DNA of 64,000 bases from SZUA-265 sp965651905 (GCA_965651905.1 CBFGUG010000031.1:16591-80590), one strand, 5' to 3'. Numbered from the stretch's first letter, positions 53,132 to 62,337 are shown. Translations and numbers: made by a program. Notes: generated by a model from the sequence alone, not told the origin.

Positions 53132-54822
53132 CGGACTCGCCACCAGTAGGTGCCAAGGTCGCGGTGACCAAGCCGTTAGCTTTCGAGGTACACGTGGTCA
53201 AGCCCAGCGGTGCACCCATCGCGGACGCCAGAGTCGAAATGGAGTGGGACTTCAACGACAACGTCACCGTGCTGACGACGGGCGCTACGGGGAAAGTCGA
53301 TGTACCCGTGCTCGAGCCGAAACTTTGGGTGCTGGACACGAAAGTCATCGGCACCCTGCGCGTCTCCAAACCCCATCACGGTCCAGTAGTGGATCCTAGC
53401 CAGCCCTTCAAGAACGAAGCGGCACGTCTTCCCATCCAATACAAACCCGACTCCGAGACCCCTATCAAGGTGATCACCTTGGAGGAAACGCAAGAGGTCC
53501 GTTGGGGTAGGCCGCGTGTACTTGGCGCAAAACGCAACATTCTCGAAGTGACCCTGGTCGAAGGCGGAATGCTCGGGGCTCAGCAGGCCGAAACCCCAAC
53601 CCGCAAACTGAACTCACAAGCCCAAGGTAACATCGCTTCCGAAGTCAATCGGGCGCTGCTGTTTCACGTTGCTTGCGGCGAGCTTGCTCTCACTACCAGC
53701 ACAGACTTCGTCTTCGAGCACGACGAGAGTGCTACAGACTGCGTCGCGGGCGCTTGTCGGATCGTGAGCGTCGGCGCACGCAGCGGCAACGACCCGACAC
53801 TTACCGCAGACGAGACTGCCGAACTCCCGTACGTCGACAAGCTTGCGGTACGCAACGCAGTGTTCGGAGGCCTCCGCGCGGGCAACGTCGTGGCGCTACT
53901 CAAAGACACGTACACCTACGGCCCGACTCAGACCACGGACCTGAACCCACGTAACGTCGTAGGGATCGTGCGATTGGCTCGCAAGCTCGTGGCCGAACGT
54001 GGAGTTCGTGTCCTGCTCACAGTGGGCTTTCTTCGCTTCTACAAGCAGTCGGATCTGGACGAGTTCAATGCCGCTGGGACGGCTGTCGCCGGACTCCAAG
54101 CACCTGAACCCGGTCGCCTCAAGCGCGACGCGCACGGCCGGGGCCGCGGAATAGATTTCTCTGGTGCGACGCTCGAGCACCCGCAAAACCTACGCGCGCC
54201 CCAAGGCGTTCAGATGGACCCCACCGACCCCAACGTAAGCCTGAGCTCAGGCAACAAACGGGAGTACGAGCCGCAGAAGGACTTCTTGGTTTTCAAGCAG
54301 TGGGGGAAGCTGGAAATGCTGTTCGAGGACGCGTCGGGCAATAGGAAGCGTGGCAACAGCAGCTCTGATTTTCACGACAACTTCCGACCCGACAACAAGA
54401 AGAAGATCTTTTATCGCCTAGACGGCATCAACGATCCTGTGGACCCATCGGACCCCAACAGCACGGCGCCGAAGCGAGAGGCCGGGCAGGAGCTAACCCC
54501 CGAGCACTACACCGATACGCACGACCTGTTTCTCGATGTGTATCAGTTCTTCTGTGAAGAGTACTCCCACGAGAACCAGACACTCGGTCCCAGCGCGAAG
54601 GACGCATCCACCAACATACCAGGAGAGGTATCGGGCTCCGTCATTCATCCCGACTATCCGAGTAAAAGCAGTCGCAACGCCCATCAAGATCACATCCACG
54701 CCAACCTCGGCGACAACGGCCCGTCCCAAGCTCGCGGTCCTGCTCCTAATCGAAAGCGCCTGGGGATCTGGGCTTCGCGCACTGAAGTGCTGTCGGCAAA
54801 GGGGAGTGGCTATGAGCTCTAG
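53128..54822 (+). CDS. M15-like peptidase
   Basis: 564 residues. The C-terminal part has HGRGRGID (His 336, Asp 343; spacing H-x6-D) and later HQDHIH (His 522/524), the zinc-ligand pattern of M15 D-Ala-D-Ala carboxypeptidase / L-Ala-D-Glu peptidases. The N-terminal 120 residues look like an immunoglobulin-like or transthyretin-like beta domain (AFEVHVVKPSGAPIADARV). No signal peptide. Predicted to cut peptidoglycan peptide bonds. Start GTG overlaps the previous stop (GTGA); its stop overlaps the next gene by 11 bp. Confidence 0.7.
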   Translation: MTDSPPVGAKVAVTKPLAFEVHVVKPSGAPIADARVEMEWDFNDNVTVLTTGATGKVDVPVLEPKLWVLDTKVIGTLRVSKPHHGPVVDPSQPFKNEAARLPIQYKPDSETPIKVITLEETQEVRWGRPRVLGAKRNILEVTLVEGGMLGAQQAETPTRKLNSQAQGNIASEVNRALLFHVACGELALTTSTDFVFEHDESATDCVAGACRIVSVGARSGNDPTLTADETAELPYVDKLAVRNAVFGGLRAGNVVALLKDTYTYGPTQTTDLNPRNVVGIVRLARKLVAERGVRVLLTVGFLRFYKQSDLDEFNAAGTAVAGLQAPEPGRLKRDAHGRGRGIDFSGATLEHPQNLRAPQGVQMDPTDPNVSLSSGNKREYEPQKDFLVFKQWGKLEMLFEDASGNRKRGNSSSDFHDNFRPDNKKKIFYRLDGINDPVDPSDPNSTAPKREAGQELTPEHYTDTHDLFLDVYQFFCEEYSHENQTLGPSAKDASTNIPGEVSGSVIHPDYPSKSSRNAHQDHIHANLGDNGPSQARGPAPNRKRLGIWASRTEVLSAKGSGYEL

Positions 54823-56062
54823 CTACAGCACTTGGTTGGCTGTACTCGTGCTGCTGACAGGTTGCTCGACTGCCGCGAACTCACCACCTCCACGCAACCA
54901 GGAAACTAGCGTTCCCCAAACGCTCGGCCCGAGCGTGGCAGTGATCGAAGTTCAGTCTAGCCCTTGCGGAAACGGCCGTCTCGACTCCCACGAGCGCTGT
55001 GATGACGGAAACCAGCGTTCGGGTGACGGCTGTTCCGAGGAGTGCCGATTGGAGGCCGTTGCTTTGCTGGGTGGCGCCGCCGTGCTTTCCAATGGTGAAC
55101 TCGTAACGCTGCCCGCGGCTCTAGATCCGGGGGGCGAGCCAATCTCGCCCTGGGGAGACGGGCGTGTCGCCTCAGTGTTGACTCATGACCACCATGGCGC
55201 CGTACTTCGCGGAGACCCGCCGAGCGTGTTCTCCACCCGTCATTCTTCACCCATCGCGTTGCCGGGTCCGCTTGCAGAGGCGCATTTGGTGGGTGAGAGC
55301 TTGGTGGCACTTCCGAACGGAGAGCTATGGTGGCTTCTGTCAGCTCGGGTGCTGCAGAAGTCGTGTGCGGGAGTGAGGGGTACGGACGCTGAGCTCGGCC
55401 CAACGGCGACGGGGGACCGTTGGTGTCGCATCAAGCGTGAGCCCACCACCATAACCAGTCTCGCAGGACACTGCTGGGTAGATGCCACTGGTTCACTACA
55501 CTGCATGTACGACGAGATTGATACGAATATCGGCCCGCGGCGCGCCACGAGCGTCACTGGAACCCAACACCGTTGCGTGCTCACCGACCGAGGGGAAGTC
55601 GGCTGCTGGGGGAACGCGAGTTTCGGTGAGCTCGGACACATGGGCGTGGGACCCGATGATCGCGGAGCGGGCAATCCGGAGGTCTTCGAACAACCCAATC
55701 CGCCATCTGAATGGCTGACGTTCGACAGTCCCGCGACCGACGTCTTGGCTGTCGAGGGCAAGACCTTCGTGCTGCTGGCAAACGGAACGGTGTGGGCCTG
55801 GGGTAACGTGAAAGGGCCATTCGTCGGGCACCCACAGGATCAGGAGTATTACGAGCGCATGGGTCCACCCGCCAGCTCGGGAAAGTGGAGCCGCATGTTT
55901 CGCGCGCCCGGCGCCAGCACCCTGCCGTCGGGGCCCCTTCAACTCCCCGTGGGCTGCATAGCCAAAGCCATCGGAGATGGCTGCGTGATTTGTGAATCCG
56001 GCTGTCTGACTTGTTGGAATGATGCGGCCACCCTGGCGGCTGCAGAGTGTCACGTATTCTGA
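54812..56062 (+). CDS. RCC1-like repeat lipoprotein with Cys-rich CGNG motif
   Basis: 416 residues. Lipobox VLLTGCST. A CGNGRLDSHERCDDGNQRSG motif, frequent in Myxococcota surface proteins, precedes RCC1-like blades (GGAAVLSNGELVTLP; VTGTQHRCVLTDRGEVGCWGN; TFVLLANGTVWAWGN). RCC1 folds act as protein-binding propellers. It overlaps the M15-like gene, so it belongs to the same operon. It may be a surface anchor or an immunity-like partner; that is speculation. Confidence 0.8.
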   Translation: MSSSYSTWLAVLVLLTGCSTAANSPPPRNQETSVPQTLGPSVAVIEVQSSPCGNGRLDSHERCDDGNQRSGDGCSEECRLEAVALLGGAAVLSNGELVTLPAALDPGGEPISPWGDGRVASVLTHDHHGAVLRGDPPSVFSTRHSSPIALPGPLAEAHLVGESLVALPNGELWWLLSARVLQKSCAGVRGTDAELGPTATGDRWCRIKREPTTITSLAGHCWVDATGSLHCMYDEIDTNIGPRRATSVTGTQHRCVLTDRGEVGCWGNASFGELGHMGVGPDDRGAGNPEVFEQPNPPSEWLTFDSPATDVLAVEGKTFVLLANGTVWAWGNVKGPFVGHPQDQEYYERMGPPASSGKWSRMFRAPGASTLPSGPLQLPVGCIAKAIGDGCVICESGCLTCWNDAATLAAAECHVF

Positions 56063-56074
56063 GGTGACTGCGCC

Positions 56075-57253
56075 GTGTCCATTCGCATCATCGTCGATCC
56101 AGTTCGTGACCCTGCGGTAACCACTCACGCCCGCATCCGCGGCGCCCGTCTTCGCATGACGGGGCTGGGTGAGGGCCCTACACGCGCGATGCTTGGCGTG
56201 TCGACCCCCGCTCGGCTCACGTTTCTCATCGCTGCCGTGGACGACGCTCGGTCCACCACCACCAGGGATTTCGAAGCTTTCGCCAGTGTCGAGGGCTCCG
56301 TGACTTTGGAGGGACCTGGCGGCGCGCCTGTGTTCTTCAACGTCGTGGACAATTCGACCGGGCCCGCGACGATTCAATACACAGACGATCCCGCGAACGA
56401 AGATCCAGCATTGCCTAGGCAGCGTTTGGAACTCGACTTCGACCCCGTCAGTTTTCGGGACATGTTGGATCTTGAGCAAACCAACGCTGTATTGCTGCTG
56501 CCGACCCAAACTACGTCGAGTCGCCAGTTCTTGGAACTCGCCGTTTCGCTCGAGGTAGCCGGTACTGCGGAAGCTCCACCCGAGGCGAACGACATTCTCG
56601 ACATCGACGTCCACCTGCCGCTTCCTCGAGTCGTCGTGATCGACCCAGGGCATGGAGGAACGACAACCGTCGGTGGGTCGTCTCCCAACAACGCCCACAG
56701 CCCGAGCGGCGTGCTCGAAAAAAACATGACGTTGGACTTGGCCCAGCGGGTGGAAACGGCAATCGCGACCAAACCCCACCCACCGCGCGTGATCTTGACC
56801 CGTACGACAGACGTAAACCTGGGGCTAGCCGCTCGCGCGAACGTTGCCCGCGACAACAACGCACAACTGTTCCTGAGTATTCACTTCAACGGCCTCGACG
56901 GCGTGGCGCGTGGCGTCGTAACGTTGGTTTCCCCGGCTGCGGTCAACTTCAACTTGGCGGAAGACATCGCGTTCGCACAGCGAATCCAAGATGGCGTATT
57001 TCGCATCGTCAGCCGCCACGACACGGGCACGCGAGATCGGGGTGTCGTTCAGCAGGCGCTCGGGGTGTTGAGGGACAATCGACTGGGAAACACGCGAGCG
57101 AACCATCCGTGTCGGGCGTGCCTAGCAGAAATCGAGTTCATCGACGTTCCAGCAGTCGATCGGTTGCTGAATCTCAACGCAAATGCCGATACGGTCAAAG
57201 ACGAAATCGCGGACGCCATCGCGGACGCCATCATGGACGAATTGGGATTCTAG
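56075..57253 (+). CDS. N-acetylmuramoyl-L-alanine amidase (Amidase_3)
   Basis: 392 residues. Residues 185-390 are Amidase_3: VVIDPGHGG (zinc His 193), LEKNMTLDLA (zinc Glu), SIHFNG (zinc His about 270) and AEIEFID (catalytic Glu). It would cut the bond between MurNAc and the stem peptide. The first 180 residues form an unknown beta-rich domain beginning IRIIVDPVRDPAVTTHARIRG. There is no signal peptide, which is unusual for this enzyme. GTG start at 56075, 12 bp after the RCC1-like gene. Confidence 0.88.
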   Translation: MSIRIIVDPVRDPAVTTHARIRGARLRMTGLGEGPTRAMLGVSTPARLTFLIAAVDDARSTTTRDFEAFASVEGSVTLEGPGGAPVFFNVVDNSTGPATIQYTDDPANEDPALPRQRLELDFDPVSFRDMLDLEQTNAVLLLPTQTTSSRQFLELAVSLEVAGTAEAPPEANDILDIDVHLPLPRVVVIDPGHGGTTTVGGSSPNNAHSPSGVLEKNMTLDLAQRVETAIATKPHPPRVILTRTTDVNLGLAARANVARDNNAQLFLSIHFNGLDGVARGVVTLVSPAAVNFNLAEDIAFAQRIQDGVFRIVSRHDTGTRDRGVVQQALGVLRDNRLGNTRANHPCRACLAEIEFIDVPAVDRLLNLNANADTVKDEIADAIADAIMDELGF

Positions 57254-57855
57254 TGACGTCGCTCGTGCACACGGTGAGTCTGCTGCTCTGCGTTGCAACG
57301 CTCGCATGTGATTCCGCGCTATCGCGAGATGCACCGGCCACAAACCGCACGCCAGTGGCGACCAGCCCCGTCAGCACCCCGCCGGGCGCCAGCACCACCC
57401 GTGCCGACTCACACGCGGTGAAAGACCCCCTGCTCGCTCCCACTACGACAGCCGAGCCTCCGAACGAACGCGTACTCGAAACACACCCCGCGACAACCGT
57501 TGGGGTAGTCGCTTCGAGTAGCACAAGCGCCCTCACGGCCCCTAGTGCACCACCGAGCGCTGCGAACGCACCCTATCGCGCGCTAACACCCCCCCCGCCG
57601 AAAGCCATTCCCTACGCCGAAGGGTCACTCGGCGCCGAGTTTCAGCGAGCCCGCGAAGCAACGACGTTGAACGAGGCCGAATCACGTTGGAGTAACTTGC
57701 TCGATCGGTTTGCGCCAACCGACGGCGAGTACGAAGACGGCTTTCATGCGCATCACGTCCGCGCTGCGCGCATCGAACTCGCACGCGTGCACTACTTGCA
57801 GGGACTTGGCGAGAAAGCAGACGCACTACTTCGCACAGTCTTGTCCGAGCCCTGA
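57253..57855 (+). CDS. Small lipoprotein ending the operon
   Basis: 200 residues. GTG start shares one base with the previous stop (TAGTG). Lipobox VATLAC; then about 100 residues of Pro/Thr/Ser/Ala linker, then a short helical domain (LGAEFQRAREATTLNEAE; AARIELARVHYLQGLGEKAD) that resembles a TPR unit. No known family. The tight junction places it in the cell-wall operon; a lipoprotein next to wall hydrolases without signal peptides could be a protective partner. Confidence 0.7.
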   Translation: MTSLVHTVSLLLCVATLACDSALSRDAPATNRTPVATSPVSTPPGASTTRADSHAVKDPLLAPTTTAEPPNERVLETHPATTVGVVASSSTSALTAPSAPPSAANAPYRALTPPPPKAIPYAEGSLGAEFQRAREATTLNEAESRWSNLLDRFAPTDGEYEDGFHAHHVRAARIELARVHYLQGLGEKADALLRTVLSEP

Positions 57856-57906
57856 CGGACGCGTTCACGACCGCTCCCAGTGCTCTCGAACGACTCGTTC
57901 ACCTGA

Positions 57907-59403
57907 CTACAGCCGCGGCCCTACCAGCAGCTGGTCGAAGTCTTGCGCCCCGATCAAAGAATCCGGATTCGGGATCGCGTCTAGCACCACTTCTGGCTCT
58001 CCATCGGCGGGCATGCGCCAAACCCGGCCTTCCTCACTGTTTTGCTTCTCGACGTGGAATAGGGATCCGTCCGACATCGGAAGGATGAGCGCCGACTTGG
58101 GGGTTCCCTCGAGGGGCACACGTCGCACGAATCGAAATTCGCTGTCGCTTCCGACGTTGTAGATCAGCACCTCAGGATCCACGTCTCGGTCGTGCCAGAA
58201 GGCGACGGCCGCGGCATCTCCACGGATGCTGGCGATCCAGTCCTGTGCCACCAAGTCACTCGACGCGAACACCTCATGGGGGACCGCACGGCTGAGCTCC
58301 ACGCCGTCAGCATCGTAAATCGCGATGTCGGTGGCGTAGTCGGGCGGATCGTACGCGTTCAAGTAGCTCTCTGAGCGCGTCGTGCCGATCAGGCGTCCGT
58401 CGGCCATCACCCCCATGAATAGCTCCATTCCCGCGACTTCGAATGGTTCGCCGTCCACCAGCAGGTCATCGTCGTTGCCACACGTGAACCACAACGCACC
58501 CGCAGAGGTCACGCCCATTCGCGATCTGGGAAACGGGCAAACGTCGAAAGTGATGGTCATGCGCTCGTTGGTGAGCGGATCCGTTTGAAATATGTACTTC
58601 CCATCGTTCACGTACAGCAACCCATCCGAACCGAAGACAGAGTAGTTGGGGCAGCTGAACTCGAGTCCCACCGGGTCTGGCTCGGGCCAAACCGCGTGCA
58701 CGCGACTATCGCCACATGACGTGCGCCTCACGACGGCGTACACCGCGCTCTCTGACGGGATAGGATCACTCACGCTGTCGTCGGGGCAGACGAAGTGATC
58801 GTCGACCTCGCCGTCACAGTCGTTGTCTTCACCATCACACACCTCGCGCTCGGGATCTTCGCACAACACAGGTTCGAGGCTGCGAGGCAGATCGTTCGAA
58901 ACCAACCATCCCCAGTAGTCGCAGGTCTCGCACTCCCGCACGGCTATCTTACTCGCGAAACGCTCGGGCTTGCACTCGTCGAGCACGTCCGCCAGACAGC
59001 TCACACACTCTTCGAGTTCCTCGAGCTCCTGGCCGTCGAGAGTGTCGAAGCCCAACTCGCACTCTTGCGCGAGCGCCGAAAGCTCTTGGAGATTCTCGTC
59101 GGTCAGTGCGTCGCCGAAACAGTTCTCCGCACGCGCCAACACGCCATTACACGACGCAGCCTGGCCACTGCCCGACGCCTGCTCGCTACCCGAAGACTGC
59201 CCACCGCTGCTCGACGTTTCGTCGTCGTCCGACGTCTCGTCATCGTCCGCACGGGACGCGCCTGAATCGCCCGAAGAATCATCGTCCTCGTCGTCACGTG
59301 ATGACACCTCATCAGCGTCACTCGACGATTCAGATTCGCCGCACGCGACGAGCCATGGGGAACAGAAGAACAGAAGCGATGTGATCGCGATTGCGCTGCG
59401 CAT
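57907..59403 (-). CDS. Acidic lipoprotein with MopE-like CDGEDNDCDG motif
   Basis: 498 residues. The ATG at 59403 (MRSAIAITS) places a lipobox at WLVACGE. A 70-residue stretch of Ser/Asp/Glu follows, then a Cys-rich part (CNGVLARAENCFGD; CVSCLADVLDEC; CETCDYWGW) and EVCDGEDNDCDGEVDD, a MopE-type putative metal-binding motif. The C-terminal 250 residues look like a beta-propeller-like sensor (GSDGLLYVNDGKYIF; MGVMADGRLIG). Surface-exposed, function unknown. Convergent with the operon at 50651-57855. Confidence 0.8.
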   Translation of the reverse strand: MRSAIAITSLLFFCSPWLVACGESESSSDADEVSSRDDEDDDSSGDSGASRADDDETSDDDETSSSGGQSSGSEQASGSGQAASCNGVLARAENCFGDALTDENLQELSALAQECELGFDTLDGQELEELEECVSCLADVLDECKPERFASKIAVRECETCDYWGWLVSNDLPRSLEPVLCEDPEREVCDGEDNDCDGEVDDHFVCPDDSVSDPIPSESAVYAVVRRTSCGDSRVHAVWPEPDPVGLEFSCPNYSVFGSDGLLYVNDGKYIFQTDPLTNERMTITFDVCPFPRSRMGVTSAGALWFTCGNDDDLLVDGEPFEVAGMELFMGVMADGRLIGTTRSESYLNAYDPPDYATDIAIYDADGVELSRAVPHEVFASSDLVAQDWIASIRGDAAAVAFWHDRDVDPEVLIYNVGSDSEFRFVRRVPLEGTPKSALILPMSDGSLFHVEKQNSEEGRVWRMPADGEPEVVLDAIPNPDSLIGAQDFDQLLVGPRL

Positions 59404-59777
59404 GATACGTATCGAAGAAAGCTGACGCGATGCATGATGCATGTGCCGTGAGCAGGTCGCAACACTCGAAGCCCCCTGACGGCGATCGTTCGCCCCGAGA
59501 CGGCCCACAACCGCACGTCAGTTCGTCGCGCATGGTGACCACACGACGCGAAGTGAACGTGGGTATGGGGTCGATACCCACCTCAACTCCAACCCCACCT
59601 CACCCCCACCGCGCTCAGTGCTGTGCAACGAACGACACAACCCCCGTGCTGGCGAGTGTACAGCCAGGCGCCCGAGTGTGCAGTTCGCGATACACTTGGC
59701 CAAACGCCTCTGCGCCAGGTATCCCAGGTCCCTCCTTCGCCAAACTTGGCACCGCTGTTGCACTAGCTGGAGTCCTC
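59404..59777. promoter_or_regulatory. Divergent control region with an 8-bp inverted repeat
   Basis: No believable gene here. GTGGGTAT-N7-ATACCCAC at 59559-59581 is a perfect 8-bp inverted repeat, a size and spacing typical of a dimeric regulator's operator. It lies in the gap between the minus-strand lipoprotein and the plus-strand secreted protein gene, so it could serve either or both. C-rich sequence (CCAACCCCACCTCACCCCC) follows. Confidence 0.5.
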
Positions 59778-60056
59778 ATGACGAAACACTACTTCATCGC
59801 GGCCGCCTTCATCATGCTCTGCAGCACCAGCGCCTACGGGGGCTACAAGCACCTCGGAGCCGCTCACGGCCTGGCGGGCGATGCCAATGAGGCGCCGCAA
59901 CAGGCAGTCAACGACTCGGATGACGCGGAGCCCAACGCGACCGAGAGCGATGTAAACCTCGCCGACACCGTCGTCGGCGAGCAAGAGGGCGCAGGCGCTC
60001 CCCAGGCAGCTGAAGCGCTCGAAGACTTCGTCGTGTACGCCTCCAACAAACAATGA
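59778..60056 (+). CDS. Small secreted acidic protein
   Basis: 92 residues. The signal peptide runs MTKHYFIAAAFIMLCSTSAYG; the mature part is Asp/Glu/Ala/Gln-rich with no Cys after the signal. ATG at 59778 follows GGAG. Its stop overlaps the next gene's start (ATGA), so they are translated together. The frame extends upstream to 59430 but those residues look non-coding. No family recognised. Confidence 0.65.
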   Translation: MTKHYFIAAAFIMLCSTSAYGGYKHLGAAHGLAGDANEAPQQAVNDSDDAEPNATESDVNLADTVVGEQEGAGAPQAAEALEDFVVYASNKQ

Positions 60057-61111
60057 CCCAAGCATCGAATCGCTCGCGCGAGCGCCAGGCACTTTTGGCC
60101 AGCGCCCTGACCATCACGCTACTAGGCTGCAGCGCCGACGCTTCGGATGTTGCCCCAAAAGACTCCATCAGCCAGGCTGCAACCTACCAGGTAGCAACCA
60201 GTGGGGATGGCTCGGCGAGTCACGCCGTGTTCGAACGTGCGTCGACCGCCCAATTCGCAGCCCCCGACCAAACGGATCCTGGTGCTCCCCCAATGGACGA
60301 AGGAGTGCCTGGGGTCTCTTGCGGCGAGCAACTCACCATCAGCGGCCCGTTCACTTCGACGTCGAGCATCGTCGGAGGTCTTCGCTACACGTTGTTCGAG
60401 AACATCGACGGCCCCGCCAAGTCACTAAGCCTCAACTTCCGTAGTAACGAGACAGGTCTGCTGCACTTGGGTGCCGAGATGAATCAAGACGTAGACACCT
60501 GCGAGCAGTGCGTCACGTTCTTCGACCCCGTCGCTGGGGAGTTTTGGGTTTCCGACACTGGGTTCCTCGATGTCAGCCCTGTTACGCCGCCGCTCAGCGG
60601 AAGCGTGGAAGTGGACTTGATCGGCGTTCGCCTGCGACTCGCCGCGGCTGCACCGAGCGAGGGACCCGTAGAAGGCATTCCCTCGAACGGACTTCCCCCA
60701 GAGCTGTGCATCAGCAACGTCACTCTTTCGGGCAGTGGCGGCGCAGGCTGCGAGGACGAAAGCTGCGAGCCCGAGCCCAGCCGCCCACGACCTCGCCCGC
60801 GCGAAGTGACCTACGAGGCCGACATTCAGCCGCTGTTGTCCCGAAACTGCGCTGGCGCGCCATGCCACAGCGCTGCGTCGCCTTACGTGACCCTAGTTAA
60901 CGTCGACTTGACGACCCTAATCGACACGGCCTCGACCCAAGTCCCGGCTCTCGACTACATCACGCCCGGCAACTCGGGCGCCAGCTACCTCTGGATCAAG
61001 CTAGCTGGCAGCGCAGGCATCGTGAACAATCAGATGCCCCTCGGAGCCCCCGCGTTCGACCAAGCCACCCTCGACCTCGTCGCGGATTGGATCGACGCTG
61101 GGGCTCCATGA
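60053..61111 (+). CDS. Lipoprotein with an atypical heme-c-like (CX4CH) domain
   Basis: 352 residues. Lipobox TLLGCS. The middle part is a beta-rich domain. The last 100 residues (VTYEADIQPLLSRNCAGAPC) resemble planctomycete-type cytochrome c domains, with YITPGNSGASYLWIKL and a final DLVADWIDAGAP, but the heme motif reads C-AGAP-CH, i.e. CX4CH instead of CxxCH. The stop is 10 bp from the convergent VOC gene. Confidence 0.7.
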   Translation: MTQASNRSRERQALLASALTITLLGCSADASDVAPKDSISQAATYQVATSGDGSASHAVFERASTAQFAAPDQTDPGAPPMDEGVPGVSCGEQLTISGPFTSTSSIVGGLRYTLFENIDGPAKSLSLNFRSNETGLLHLGAEMNQDVDTCEQCVTFFDPVAGEFWVSDTGFLDVSPVTPPLSGSVEVDLIGVRLRLAAAAPSEGPVEGIPSNGLPPELCISNVTLSGSGGAGCEDESCEPEPSRPRPRPREVTYEADIQPLLSRNCAGAPCHSAASPYVTLVNVDLTTLIDTASTQVPALDYITPGNSGASYLWIKLAGSAGIVNNQMPLGAPAFDQATLDLVADWIDAGAP

Positions 61112-61120
61112 GCACGACAA

Positions 61121-61138
61121 ATCACGCGCCTGCGTGAT
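61121..61138. terminator. 7-bp hairpin between convergent genes
   Basis: ATCACGC-GCCT-GCGTGAT sits across the end of the VOC gene and just after the lipoprotein stop. It may end transcription from both directions; no T-run is seen. Confidence 0.4.
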
Positions 61139-61544
61139 AATTGATCATCCACTGGATGCCGAAACGATCCGTGAGGTGGCCGTAGTAGTCGCCCCAGAAC
61201 TGGTCTTCGAGTGGCATGCCGACTTCGCCGCCTTCGGACAGTGCGGCGAAGAAGCGGTCTGCGTCTTCGCGACTCGCTGGCTGGATGGATATACTCATGT
61301 TCGTGCCTGCGATGTACGGCCCCCCCATGCCTTCCATCGTGTCGCTGGCCATTAGCCTGGCGCCGCCAGGCAAGTCGAGCCCCACGTGCATCACGCGGTT
61401 CTTCACTTCCTCTGGCATGTCTTCACCGCCGGGCATCGTGCCAAAACGATGGATCTCGGTCAGTGTTCCCCCGAGCGCCTTGGCGTAGAAGGTCATGGCC
61501 TCTTCAGTGGTGCCCTCGAAGTTGAGATACGGAAAAATTTGCAT
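61122..61544 (-). CDS. VOC-family (PhnB/glyoxalase-like) protein
   Basis: 140 residues. Opening MQIFPYLNFEGTTEEAMTFY, HVGLDLPGGARLMASD and FWGDYYGHLTDRFGIQWMI match the PhnB-type VOC superfamily, usually small dimers with a hydrophobic or metal pocket. The ATG at 61544 is used; the longer frame to 61631 is not conserved. It follows the DoxX-like gene on the same strand by 96 bp and is in the sigma-factor neighbourhood typical of stress-type cassettes. Confidence 0.85.
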   Translation of the reverse strand: MQIFPYLNFEGTTEEAMTFYAKALGGTLTEIHRFGTMPGGEDMPEEVKNRVMHVGLDLPGGARLMASDTMEGMGGPYIAGTNMSISIQPASREDADRFFAALSEGGEVGMPLEDQFWGDYYGHLTDRFGIQWMINYHAGA

Positions 61545-61640
61545 GGTAGTTCTCCTGTTCGGAAAGTCTGCCAGTGTTGTTGGGCATTGAAAAGCGGCGC
61601 CAGATACAGCGCGTGATGCGCCCAAAGCCATAGAGCGTGA

Positions 61641-62156
61641 TCATGCCGTGCCTCGTTCGCTTGCCGAGTCTTGGCGAGCGCCTCTGACGATCGGAAACAG
61701 TCCCCGAAGTCGCGGATTTCGTAGCCACAAGCCGCCCCACATGAACACGCCGACGTACACGCTGAACAGCACGTTGCTGTAGAGCGGCATCTGCGCGCGC
61801 AATTGCGTCGCCATCGCGCCGCCGAGCAGGCCCATGGTCAGCACGGCCCCAAATATGCTCGTGCGCGGCACGAGATAGAGCACGACACAGGTCAGTTCGA
61901 GGATCCCGATGGCAAACGCGTACCCGGGAGGCCACCCCAGCTCAGCCATGGTGGCCTCAGCCACGGGCAACTGCAGGAGTTTGGGCGTCACCGAAGCGCC
62001 CAGCATGAACAGGGCGAATAGGCCCGAGAGCGCACGGCCATTCCACACCATCAACTGGGAGTTTTTGGCACGCTCGGCCGCCTGCGAAGGACTCGGGGCG
62101 GATGCGTCGTAGGCGGCGGAGGATTGGATCAGATTGGATATTGCTTGGTTTTTCAT
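61641..62156 (-). CDS. DoxX-like membrane protein
   Basis: 171 residues. After about 35 polar residues come four hydrophobic helices (LSGLFALFMLGASVTPKLL; YAFAIGILELTCVVLYLVP; FGAVLTMGLLGGAMATQL; LFSVYVGVFMWGGLWL), the DoxX-like layout. The ATG at 62156 lies 25 bp after the promoter-like element at 62182-62209. Members are associated with redox stress, often next to YCII and ECF genes. Confidence 0.85.
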   Translation of the reverse strand: MKNQAISNLIQSSAAYDASAPSPSQAAERAKNSQLMVWNGRALSGLFALFMLGASVTPKLLQLPVAEATMAELGWPPGYAFAIGILELTCVVLYLVPRTSIFGAVLTMGLLGGAMATQLRAQMPLYSNVLFSVYVGVFMWGGLWLRNPRLRGLFPIVRGARQDSASERGTA

Positions 62157-62181
62157 GGGGTTTGCTCCTTCTGAGCCCCAA

Positions 62182-62209
62182 GGACGAAGCACCCCCGGCG
62201 ATCCCGACA
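62182..62209 (-). promoter_or_regulatory. Promoter-like element for the DoxX gene
   Basis: Read on the minus strand: TGTCGG, 17 bases, then CGTCC. It shares 21 of 28 bases with the element at 62310-62337 and ends 25 bp before the DoxX start. The -35/-10 pattern (TGTCGG and CGTC) is close to the published ECF42 promoter consensus as I recall it. Confidence 0.65.
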
Positions 62210-62309
62210 GCGCGGCGAATTTTTTTCGTCGAACGCTGCTCACGACGTGCTGATGGCTGGACAGATGGGTCGCGGGCGACGACCTTTCCGAAAAAATCGT
62301 CGCGTGAGC

Positions 62310-62337
62310 CGTCGGGATCGTCGGCGCACGTTCGTCC
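62310..62337 (+). promoter_or_regulatory. Promoter-like element for the YCII gene
   Basis: CGTCGGGATCG, then TTCGTCC with the same spacing as the minus-strand element at 62182-62209; both blocks (GTCGGGATCG and TTCGTCC) are identical. It ends 19 bp before the YCII ATG, a normal promoter distance. Confidence 0.65.

Noticed and set aside
50651..57855. Type VI secretion or phage-tail locus
   Set aside because: No VgrG, Hcp, PAAR, sheath or ClpV gene is in view, so this stays only a possibility for delivery.
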